From assembly GCA_964629165.1 (NCBI GenBank), contig CAZVQJ010000001.1, forward strand, positions 1 through 51,473: 51,473 nt of DNA. Direction: 5' to 3'. Below the pieces are notes generated by a model, which was given only the letters and a program-made list of their open reading frames with translations, made no database searches and was not told the origin of the DNA. Position 1 is the first letter of the stretch, and each line of letters begins with the position of its first letter. Made by a program: the position numbers and the translations under genes. This DNA comes from CAWVVV01 sp964629165 (GTDB lineage Bacteria > Verrucomicrobiota > Verrucomicrobiia > Opitutales > Oceanipulchritudinaceae). Of this stretch, positions 1 to 6,947 are shown one piece after another.

Positions 1-1
1 G

Positions 2-109
2 GGCCTGATCGCGGCTGGCGTGATTGCCGCGCGCAAGGGATGGCTGACGCCTCAACACGTGCTGAACACGCGCACAAAGGAAGAGATCGAATCATTCTTT
101 CGCGGTTGA
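2..109 (+). CDS. C-terminal fragment of an unidentified protein (5' truncated)
   Basis: An open frame runs in from the left edge and stops at TGA 107-109, giving 35 residues that end KEEIESFFRG. The residues AAGVIAARKGW followed by a charged tail look like the end of a soluble enzyme, but too little is present to name a family. It lies upstream of the GalU-like gene on the same strand with about 95 bases between them, so the two could be cotranscribed. The start and most of the gene lie outside the window. Confidence 0.5.
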   Translation, partial: GLIAAGVIAARKGWLTPQHVLNTRTKEEIESFFRG

Positions 110-203
110 TGGGCAAACGTTTCCGTCTGTTTCTGTCTTGTCGGCGGATCGCCTGCAGCTTCAGATGCATTCCCATGCAGATCGATCCGCCCGCAGATCG
201 GCG

Positions 204-1088
204 ATGATGCCGCCCCGCAAAGCACTTGTCCCCGTCGCAGGGCTCGGGACCCGCTTCTTTCCGGCATCCCACGCGATGAGGAAGGAACTGTTTCCCGTCG
301 TGGGACCTGACCATTCCGTCCGACCGCTGCTCCACTGGCAGCTGCGGGATCTCGTGCGCGCCGGGTTCGATGTGATCGGTCTGGTCGTCTGCCCGGGAGC
401 CGAACGGACTATCCGCACGTATTTTGAGGGGCCGCGGGGAGCGTTTCTCGATGCCATCCGGACCGGACCCGCGAACGAGGACGAACTCGCAGAAATGCGG
501 CAGATCCTCGCCGCCCTGCATTTCATTGAGCAGCCGGAGCCAGAGGGTTTCGGGCATGCGGTGTATCAGGCGCGGTCATTCGCCTCGGGCGAACCGGTTC
601 TCCTCTGCACGGGCGACCATCTTTTCCGCGGATCGTGCCACCGGGAGGTCGTGGAGGCGTATGCAAAAGGGGGCGGGCGTTCCGTTTCTGCCGTCACGCC
701 CGTGCATGCGTCTCGGCTTTATGGATACGGAACGATTGGTGGTGAGCGTTGGGAATCGGACTCGCGGATGATCGAGGTGGCCGCGATCCTTGAAAAACCC
801 TCCGTGGAGTCCGCCCGGGCGAGGCTGCACGTCAGCGGTCTTCCCCCGGATACCTGGCTCGGCTGGTTTGGGCTGCATGCGCTCGCGCCTTCGATTTTCG
901 ACATTCTGGAGGAGCTGATCCGGGACGGAATTCGCGACAACGGCGAGATTCAGCTGACCCGCGCCAAGCAGATTCAGCGGGAACGCTTCGGTTATCTCGC
1001 ATGTGAGATCACCGCGAGCCAACGCTTTGACTTCGGCCTGCCCGAAACATTTGTCTCAACCCTCGCGGCTTTTGCTGAAGCGAAATAA
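204..1088 (+). CDS. galU: UTP-glucose-1-phosphate uridylyltransferase-like nucleotidyltransferase
   Basis: This 294-residue protein resembles GalU, which makes UDP-glucose from UTP and glucose 1-phosphate in the cytoplasm for cell-surface glycans. The nucleotide-binding motif GLGTRFFP is near residue 13, followed by an RKELFPV stretch that keeps the lysine of the usual PKEMLP. GFGHAV (about 113) and GEIQLTRA (about 254) match GalU landmarks, and the length is normal. I chose the ATG at 204 because family members start shortly before the glycine-rich loop; an upstream in-frame start at 138 would add 22 residues unlike the family. The RKELFPVVGPD region and the CTGDHLF segment differ from textbook GalU (usually LPDD), so another sugar-phosphate substrate is possible. 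UDP-sugars from this enzyme could feed the polysaccharide locus at 12.6-32 kb. Confidence 0.75.
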   Translation: MMPPRKALVPVAGLGTRFFPASHAMRKELFPVVGPDHSVRPLLHWQLRDLVRAGFDVIGLVVCPGAERTIRTYFEGPRGAFLDAIRTGPANEDELAEMRQILAALHFIEQPEPEGFGHAVYQARSFASGEPVLLCTGDHLFRGSCHREVVEAYAKGGGRSVSAVTPVHASRLYGYGTIGGERWESDSRMIEVAAILEKPSVESARARLHVSGLPPDTWLGWFGLHALAPSIFDILEELIRDGIRDNGEIQLTRAKQIQRERFGYLACEITASQRFDFGLPETFVSTLAAFAEAK

Positions 1089-1102
1089 GGTGAGAGCGTG
1101 CT

Positions 1103-1573
1103 TCAGTGGGAGTAGGTGCACGCGATCTTCTCGTTCTTTCGGGGACCGGTGATGCGCCATTCGGCGTGGATGGCCGCGTCCGCCAAGTGGAGGTCGAGGC
1201 GGTAGCGGTCTTCGCCGCAAACATGGGGTTCCCAGCTGCGGAAATGTGCGGGAGAGTCCATTCTCAGCTCGACGATGAAAACGGGAGGGCCCTGCCTGCA
1301 ATGGAAGACCTTCAAGCGCCGGTCTTCCTGTTGCCAGCGGTAATGGTTGTGGATACGAATCGTTCGGGCGCTTCGTGCGGCCGGTTGAAAAACCCCTCGC
1401 TCCAGAAAATCAAGGGTATCGCCCGATTCCGTGATTTCGACCGTTCCCCGGGCGTCACCGGTCCACCCGGTTTGAGAACCGTGCCTCGATGTGATCACAG
1501 AGGTGAACCCGAACACGCGCCGGAGGCTGTCCCAGAGTGGCAGGATTGAATCGTTGTGATCTTTCGTCTCCAT
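1103..1573 (-). CDS. DUF6314-like protein
   Basis: A 156-residue soluble protein with no signal peptide or membrane segment. Its pattern resembles DUF6314: an early TGWTGDARGTVEI segment, a central NHYRWQQED, a VFHCRQG strand, HVCGEDRY, and a terminal ITGPRKNEKIACTY. The family probably folds as a small beta-barrel; no reaction is known to me. The start is the ATG at 1573, preceded by an AGGAA ribosome-binding sequence; a longer open frame to 1654 lacks such support. The gene is convergent with the GalU-like gene (14 bases apart) and divergent from the exporter gene at 1695, sharing a 121-base promoter region with it. Family assignment is from memory of the motif pattern. Confidence 0.6.
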   Translation of the reverse strand: METKDHNDSILPLWDSLRRVFGFTSVITSRHGSQTGWTGDARGTVEITESGDTLDFLERGVFQPAARSARTIRIHNHYRWQQEDRRLKVFHCRQGPPVFIVELRMDSPAHFRSWEPHVCGEDRYRLDLHLADAAIHAEWRITGPRKNEKIACTYSH

Positions 1574-1694
1574 GGAAAGTTCCTGTTGTGGATCTCTTTG
1601 GACGGAAGGCCAATCTCGATCCTTTCGGTCCGCAGGGCTCCCGGTGGATTTCACTCGACGGCTCAGGGCGATTGGCCCGCGATATTGCGCGGAA

Positions 1695-2564
1695 ATGAGC
1701 TACCTCTGGTTCACCACCGCCTTGTGGGCGTTCTCGTTCAGCCTGATTGGGGTATATCTTTCCGGCCAGGTGGACCCATGGTTCATGGTCATGACGCGTG
1801 TGGGGCTGGCGGCCCTCGTTTTTCTGCCATTTCTGAGGCGGGCCGCTCTGAGCACAGTCGCTTTACCGCTGATGGGGATTGGCGGCGTACAGCTTGGGCT
1901 GATGTACGTTTTCTACTATCAGTCGTTCCTCCTCCTGACGGTGCCCGAGGTGCTGATTTTCACGATTTTCACGCCCCTCTACGTGACGTTGCTCTACGAT
2001 CTTCTGGAACGGAGATTCAAGCCGGTCTACCTCGTTACGGCAGCGCTTGCGGTGGGAGGTGCGGCGGTCATGCGCTACGGTGCACTCTCGGACGAATACT
2101 GGCTCGGTTTCCTCGTTGTCCAGGGGTCGAACCTTTGTTTCGCCCTGGGGCAGGTGGGCTACAAGGCGTGGCAACGACGATGGGCGGCGCCGGTGCCCCA
2201 GTACTCGGTTTTTGGATACTTTTATCTCGGTGCGTTTGTTGTGGCGGCGGGCGGATGGCTCCTTTTCGGGACTGCGAAATACCCCTCGAGCGGCCTCCAG
2301 TGGGGGATTCTGGGATGGCTCGGGGTGGGCGCGAGCGGGCTCGGCTACTTCCTCTGGAATTTCGGCGCGACGCGCGTCAATGCAGGTGCACTTGCGATCA
2401 TGAACAACGCGCTCATCCCGGCCGGATTGATCGTCAACGTCGTGATCTGGAACCGGGAAGCGGATCTGGTGCGCCTCGGCATTGGAGGATCTGTGCTCGT
2501 GGGAGCGCTCCTTCTCAACGAGTGGGTAGTACGACGGAGGCCGCTTGCGCCAGTTGCGAGCTAA
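1695..2564 (+). CDS. EamA-family (DMT superfamily) transporter
   Basis: A 289-residue integral membrane protein with about ten hydrophobic helices in two halves, the layout of EamA-type metabolite exporters. The first helix is SYLWFTTALWAFSFSL and the second half repeats the fold. A polar loop near residues 160-175 (GYKAWQRRW) separates the halves, and GASGLGYFLWNFGATRV near 215-230 is typical of the second EamA domain. The start is the ATG at 1695, since the open frame upstream to 1572 encodes non-membrane sequence overlapping the divergent neighbour. The stop (TAA 2562-2564) overlaps the stop of the convergent histidine kinase. The substrate cannot be deduced. Confidence 0.85.
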   Translation: MSYLWFTTALWAFSFSLIGVYLSGQVDPWFMVMTRVGLAALVFLPFLRRAALSTVALPLMGIGGVQLGLMYVFYYQSFLLLTVPEVLIFTIFTPLYVTLLYDLLERRFKPVYLVTAALAVGGAAVMRYGALSDEYWLGFLVVQGSNLCFALGQVGYKAWQRRWAAPVPQYSVFGYFYLGAFVVAAGGWLLFGTAKYPSSGLQWGILGWLGVGASGLGYFLWNFGATRVNAGALAIMNNALIPAGLIVNVVIWNREADLVRLGIGGSVLVGALLLNEWVVRRRPLAPVAS

Positions 2565-4720
2565 GCCAGTATCTTGGCGATGGCGGACTGCAGGCGCCCG
2601 AAGTCGACGGGTTTGGTGAGGTGCTCGCCGAACCCGGCTTCGTGACAGGCGTCGATGTCGTCTTCCATGCCGTATCCACTCAGGCAGATTCCCCGGATAT
2701 CTGCCTGCAGGGAGCGCATCCGCTTCATGAGTTCGATGCCGCTTTCGTCGGGCAGTCCTACATCGGAAACGACGAGATCGAAATTCATTTCCTGGAAAAG
2801 TCGGTAACCTTCGGCGGCGGTTTCGGCATGTTCCACCGTGTATCCCGCACTTTGCAGGAGGCGTTTGAGAATCTTACCGGTGTCGCCATGATCCTCGACG
2901 AGGAGGATGTGTGGGGGCGCGTCTCCGTTGACTGGGGAGTGGACGGGAGAGGCGCACGGAGAGGAGGCCGGAGCATCGGGAAGCTCGGATGCGGGAAGGG
3001 TGACGACAAAGGTGGAGCCGTGTGAGTGACCCCGCGATTGCACTTCGATTGTGCCGTCATGGATCTCGATAATTGCCTTGGCGATGGCGAGGCCGAGACC
3101 GAGGCCACCCTCCGTTCCCTGCCTCGGTTTGCTATGGGTTTGCTCGAAGGGGAGGAAGATCCGTTCGAGGTCTTCGGAAGCGATTCCGAGGCCCTCATCG
3201 TGCACTTTCACGACGAGGCGTTGGTCCTGGATCTGTGCATGGAGGCGGATGGTGGCTCCGGGAGGGCTGAATTTTGCCGCGTTCTTGAGGAGGTTCCAGA
3301 AAACCTGTTGCAGGCGGGGCCCGTCTCCGACCACTCCGCAGCCTTCGATCTCGTCGATTTCAAGCTGCAGGTGCTGGGACTTTGCATCGATATCACCGTC
3401 GATAATCTGAACCGCATCGCGAAGCAGATCATCTGCCGCATGCAACTGACGATCGAGCTCGATCTTGCCGCGACTGACGCGAGTGAGATCGAGCAGGTCA
3501 TCGATGAGCCGGCTCTGGATGCCCGCGTTGCGTCGGATCATGGCGATGTCTTCGCGCACATCCGCCGGGATGCGAGGATCTTTCTCGAGAACTCCCGCCG
3601 CTGCGAGGACGGGTGTCAGGGGTGTGCGCAGTTCATGGGAAAGCATCGCAAGGAAGCGATCCTTGGCCTGGTTGGCCGCCTCCAATGCGGCCGCGTGCTC
3701 CTCCAGTGACTGCTGGCTGCGCAAGGTTTCGATCATGAGTGCACCTTGGGCGGCTATCCACTCGATCACCCGGAATTGCTCCTCTGTCCAGTGGGCGACT
3801 TCAGGGCTGCAGGCAACGAGCAAGCCAGCGGGTCCACGCTTGTGCGAGAGTGGCGTTGCCAGCATTGAGTGCACCGTGCGGTCGTTCCCGAAGGGCTCCG
3901 AAAGATCCGGTCGTTGCGACAGGTCGGAGACATAGGCAGTCCGGTTCTCGCGCAGGACGACGCTGGCGATCGAGTTGGATAGCGGCCATGCCCGTGGGAG
4001 TGAAGGTTCACCGGCCGCGAGAGCCTGCGACGCGAGCTCCATCTGGCCGCCATTTTGTTCGAGGATACCCACGCTTGTGGCGGGTGCCCCGATGATGGAG
4101 AGGGCGCGCTTGCACAGCTCCGCCAACATTTCTGCGGTCGAATGATTTTGGCGGAACGATTTGATCAGCCCTTCAAGGATCTCCTCACGCCCTGAAAGCC
4201 GGGTATTGAGGTCAACGAGATCTTCGTTCTGCCGCGTAACCTCTTCACTTTGTGCCTCGATTTCCTCATTCTGTTCGGCGAGTTCCTCGGCCTGCGCCTT
4301 GATTTCCTCGTTCTGCTGCAGGACCTCTTCGGTCTGCGCATCGAGTTCTGCGTTCTGGGCGGAGATCATCGCATTCCGCTGTTCCAGATGGGTCCTCAGG
4401 ACTACGATTGCGTGGACGACAACCGCACCGACCAGAATGTTGATGAGCGTGCTTCCGAGATAGAGCAGCGCGCCACGCGTCGAAACCACGTCTTCCGGCA
4501 TGACCCAGAACACCTTTGCGAGCGCCATGAGGACAAAGGAAACCGCCATCAACCAGACGTGCCAGAGGCGTCGGGTCCAGACGCATAACAGGATCGGAAG
4601 AACGAAGGTCAGGGGCAAAATGGTATCGTCGAACAGAAAGACGCGGACGTAGCCCCATCCCGCGATAAGCAGGACGACAACCGCAGTTGCGAGAAAAAGA
4701 GACGGTCGCGAAGTTTTCAT
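2561..4720 (-). CDS. Membrane-bound hybrid sensor histidine kinase with GAF and receiver domains
   Basis: A 719-residue hybrid kinase. Residues 8-110 hold about four membrane helices. Residues 111-180 form a coiled coil of a 14-residue repeat (QNEEIxAQxEEL). A GAF-like domain spans about 185-335. HisKA carries SHELRTP with the phospho-accepting H362. The ATPase domain follows, with NLLKNAAKFS (N box), DEGLGI and GLGLGLAI. The C-terminal receiver (603-719) has D653 in VSDVGLP and K703 in LTKPVD. The start is the ATG at 4720, four bases after the CheR-like gene, so the two form an operon. A further 122 residues could be read upstream, but they are antisense-like sequence over that gene. No output DNA-binding domain is present, so phosphate is probably relayed onward. 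The sensed signal is unknown. Confidence 0.92.
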   Translation of the reverse strand: MKTSRPSLFLATAVVVLLIAGWGYVRVFLFDDTILPLTFVLPILLCVWTRRLWHVWLMAVSFVLMALAKVFWVMPEDVVSTRGALLYLGSTLINILVGAVVVHAIVVLRTHLEQRNAMISAQNAELDAQTEEVLQQNEEIKAQAEELAEQNEEIEAQSEEVTRQNEDLVDLNTRLSGREEILEGLIKSFRQNHSTAEMLAELCKRALSIIGAPATSVGILEQNGGQMELASQALAAGEPSLPRAWPLSNSIASVVLRENRTAYVSDLSQRPDLSEPFGNDRTVHSMLATPLSHKRGPAGLLVACSPEVAHWTEEQFRVIEWIAAQGALMIETLRSQQSLEEHAAALEAANQAKDRFLAMLSHELRTPLTPVLAAAGVLEKDPRIPADVREDIAMIRRNAGIQSRLIDDLLDLTRVSRGKIELDRQLHAADDLLRDAVQIIDGDIDAKSQHLQLEIDEIEGCGVVGDGPRLQQVFWNLLKNAAKFSPPGATIRLHAQIQDQRLVVKVHDEGLGIASEDLERIFLPFEQTHSKPRQGTEGGLGLGLAIAKAIIEIHDGTIEVQSRGHSHGSTFVVTLPASELPDAPASSPCASPVHSPVNGDAPPHILLVEDHGDTGKILKRLLQSAGYTVEHAETAAEGYRLFQEMNFDLVVSDVGLPDESGIELMKRMRSLQADIRGICLSGYGMEDDIDACHEAGFGEHLTKPVDFGRLQSAIAKILA
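4181..4390 (-). repeat. Tetradecad coiled-coil repeat in the histidine kinase
   Basis: The kinase linker (residues 111-180) repeats a 14-residue unit about three and a half times: AQNAELDAQTEEV, LQQNEEIKAQAEEL, AEQNEEIEAQSEEV, TRQNEDL. Two heptads per unit are consistent with a parallel coiled coil joining the membrane and GAF domains. The DNA repeats less perfectly than the protein. Confidence 0.8.
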
Positions 4721-4724
4721 GGGC

Positions 4725-5588
4725 TCAGGCAGGTTTTCGAAAGATGCAGGGACCAAGTTTTTCGAGGGCGACGCCCCCGGGCGGGTGTTCGGCTTTTCCG
4801 CTGACGAGAAACCCTCCGGGAGCGAGTTCACGGATGAGGGAATGCCAGATGGTCTCTGCGGCGTTGACTTCGAGGTAGATCGCCATGTTGCGCCAGAGGA
4901 TGAGGTCCCATGGGCCCGGCTCTGCCTGTTGGAGAAGGTTGGCCTGCTTCCAGCGCAAGCTCTGGTGCAGGCGTGCGGTCGGCCGCACATTCCCCCGATA
5001 ATGGGAAAAATGTTGTTTCCAGAACGACCCGAGGTTGTTGATCGACTCGGTCGGGAATTCGCCTGCCTGCGCCTGCCGGATGGCATCTTCGCGACAGTCG
5101 GTACCGAGCAGATCGGACTCGTCGAGGAGGCCCGCCTCGTTCAGGAGGATCGCCACCGAGCAGAGTTCGCGTCCATCAGAACACGCTGCGCTCCAGACGC
5201 GAAGTGGCCGACCGAGGCAGGCAAGCCCGGGCACGACCAGGCTCCGGAGGTGCGCGAAGACGGTTTCGTCACGACAGAAGTCGGTGACTCCGAGGAGGAC
5301 GACGCTGACCGTCGCAGGCGCGAGTTCAGGCCGTGCTTTCAGTTTTGCTCGGGCATCCCGCAAATCGTTGACCCGCAGGAATCGCAGGCAGGCGGGCACC
5401 CGACGGTTGAGCGCACGACTGCGGTAGGAATCCGGTGACAATCCGACCAGATGGAACAATTCATGGAAGAATGTATCGACGCCTTCGATAGCGGAGGATG
5501 AATCCGTTTCACGCCCGCCCGTGGGGTGGGAAGGAAGCACCCTCCGGGGTTCCTTGACGCCGTGGAAGTAGAGACATTCAGACACCAT
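4725..5588 (-). CDS. CheR-type methyltransferase
   Basis: A 287-residue protein resembling CheR, which methylates chemoreceptor glutamates using S-adenosylmethionine. The helical N-terminal region (about 35-95) is followed by VTDFCRDETVF at 101-111 (family: TxFFRDxxxF), a cofactor-binding segment SAACSDGRELCSVA near 133-146 (family: GCSTGEEPYSLA), and DLILWRNMAIYL near 228-239 (family: DxIxCRNVLIYF). The fold is therefore clear, but the glycine-rich motif is altered, so activity is less certain. It stops four bases before the hybrid kinase gene and is very likely cotranscribed with it. No chemoreceptor, CheA, CheW or CheB gene is in the window, so a role in kinase signalling rather than flagellar chemotaxis is my inference. 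The first 30 residues match nothing I know. Confidence 0.82.
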   Translation of the reverse strand: MVSECLYFHGVKEPRRVLPSHPTGGRETDSSSAIEGVDTFFHELFHLVGLSPDSYRSRALNRRVPACLRFLRVNDLRDARAKLKARPELAPATVSVVLLGVTDFCRDETVFAHLRSLVVPGLACLGRPLRVWSAACSDGRELCSVAILLNEAGLLDESDLLGTDCREDAIRQAQAGEFPTESINNLGSFWKQHFSHYRGNVRPTARLHQSLRWKQANLLQQAEPGPWDLILWRNMAIYLEVNAAETIWHSLIRELAPGGFLVSGKAEHPPGGVALEKLGPCIFRKPA

Positions 5589-5770
5589 TTCTGGTAATGG
5601 TGGAAACGTGATATCCCTCGTGAGTCAAAGGCATTACGAATCGGGACCGATTGAAGAGCCTGACCGGAGGCCGAAGAAGGGCGCGTGCGGCCCGAAACCC
5701 AAGCGTGGATGAGGGACAAACGGCAATCTCTTTTCGGACGGAGCGTCCGGATGGACGTCAGGGAAGGCGC
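5589..5770. other. Intergenic region with a perfect hairpin
   Basis: These 182 bases lie upstream of the CheR-like gene and downstream of the sigma-factor operon, both on the minus strand. A perfect inverted repeat, CGGACG-GAG-CGTCCG, sits at 5735-5749. It has no T-run on either side in the right place, so I do not call it a classical terminator. The CheR/kinase promoter must lie here, but no convincing -35/-10 pair was found. Confidence 0.4.
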
Positions 5771-6388
5771 TCAGCCGGACTCGGCCGTTTCCTCCCAATC
5801 CCGTAGTTGAAGGAGGAGGCTCTCCCGCCTCGGTGCGAGGTCTTTTTTCACTACCCACGTATTCAGTTTCCAGATACCGGCAAAGGCGATCAAGGTACAT
5901 CCGCCCAATAGCACCGCCGGAACGGGCCATGGCATCGGACTTTCGACACCGACGGCGACGGCGAAGAGGAAAACAGGCACCGCGAGCGGCAGAAGATACC
6001 ACCAGATTACCCGCCGGAGTAGAAGAATCTGGTGTTCCACCTGAGCGAGGGCGCGGTGGATTTCGGCGAGGGGCGTGTCGGGAAGAGCCGCCAGCTTCCG
6101 GCGTTGCGTCGTGCGGTCAATCACGAGGAAAAGGGCGACGCCGAGGGAAGCGATCGCGATCAGGTAGGCGGAGGCCGTCGTGAGGGCGGGCGCTGATTGG
6201 CCGATCCAAACAAAGATCGTGGCCACGAGAACGGCGGCGGCGATCTCACGGGCGTCGCGCCAGACGATCGTACGGTTGAATGTGCGGGCGTCGAGGCGCA
6301 CCCGTTCGAGTTGTCGGGCAAATGGCATGGTGTCGGGGGGTTGGTTGTGGCTGGCTTTCCAGTGTTCCTTGCTCTCTTCAAAGTTCAT
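5771..6388 (-). CDS. Four-helix membrane protein cotranscribed with an ECF sigma factor
   Basis: A 205-residue protein with about 48 soluble N-terminal residues, then membrane helices near 49-66, 70-90, 127-147 and 152-170, and a charged tail (KKDLAPRRES). Its ATG overlaps the sigma-factor stop codon by four bases (ATGA), which implies coupled translation. That position is where anti-sigma factors are usually encoded. The N-terminus (MNFEESKEHWKAS) lacks the zinc-binding HxxxCxxC pattern of classical ZAS anti-sigma domains. Function as a sigma regulator is therefore inference from position only. Confidence 0.8.
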   Translation of the reverse strand: MNFEESKEHWKASHNQPPDTMPFARQLERVRLDARTFNRTIVWRDAREIAAAVLVATIFVWIGQSAPALTTASAYLIAIASLGVALFLVIDRTTQRRKLAALPDTPLAEIHRALAQVEHQILLLRRVIWWYLLPLAVPVFLFAVAVGVESPMPWPVPAVLLGGCTLIAFAGIWKLNTWVVKKDLAPRRESLLLQLRDWEETAESG

Positions 6389-6891
6389 CGCGGTTCCTCC
6401 TGAAGGATGTTGTTGAGGCGTTGCCGGGCCCGGTGCAGGCGCACTTGGGCGGCGTTTTCGGAGATCCCGAGGATCTCCGCCATCTTCCGTCGGGGCGTCT
6501 CTTCGAGCGCGAGGAGGAGGATCGCCCGATCCAGTTCGGTTACCTGACGCAACGCTGCGTAGACGGCGGCGAGCCGGGCGGAGGACTCCGCATGATCATC
6601 AGCAGCGAGTTCTTCGGCCCGCGCCTGCAGTGGTTCCGGGGTGGGATGGCGTCGCTCCGTCCGGGCGCTTCTCATCGCCGTGTTGAGCCCTACCCGGTAG
6701 GCCCAGGTCGAAAGCATCGACTGTCCGTTGAACCGTGGCAGCCCCAGCCAGATCTGGAGGAGCATCTCCTGGAGGAGATCCTCTCGTTCGGCCGGCGCCA
6801 CAAAAGCGCCCGTGATCCTCCAGAGCATCGGGCGGAGGTCTTCGGCGCATTCGCGGAACATGGACTGTTTCTTTTCGTCATTCACGCTCAT
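6385..6891 (-). CDS. ECF-type RNA polymerase sigma factor
   Basis: A 168-residue sigma-70 family protein with only regions 2 and 4, as in ECF sigma factors. Region 2 spans about 15-75, with EREDLLQEMLLQIWLGLPRF and STWAYRVGLN, the core-binding and -10-recognition helices. Region 4 spans about 105-160, with the helix-turn-helix RRKMAEILGISENAAQVRLH that contacts the -35 element. It directs RNA polymerase to a specific promoter set, often under control of a neighbouring anti-sigma protein. The overlapping downstream membrane gene is the obvious candidate partner. The start ATG at 6891 gives the usual length. Confidence 0.93.
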   Translation of the reverse strand: MSVNDEKKQSMFRECAEDLRPMLWRITGAFVAPAEREDLLQEMLLQIWLGLPRFNGQSMLSTWAYRVGLNTAMRSARTERRHPTPEPLQARAEELAADDHAESSARLAAVYAALRQVTELDRAILLLALEETPRRKMAEILGISENAAQVRLHRARQRLNNILQEEPR

Positions 6892-6947
6892 GGAAATCAG
6901 TATCCGCCTTCACGGAAACCTTACACGAAAAGAGCCCATCAATGAAT

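Noticed and set aside
1556..3025. A long rightward open frame (489 codons) overlapping the EamA and kinase genes
   Set aside because: It lies out of frame with the EamA gene and antisense to the kinase. Its product is low-complexity Arg/Gly-rich with no domain, a common artefact of high-GC coding DNA.
4721..5086. 122-residue N-terminal extension of the histidine kinase
   Set aside because: It overlaps the CheR-like gene in another frame and is Ser/Arg-rich; the first membrane helix begins right after the ATG at 4720.
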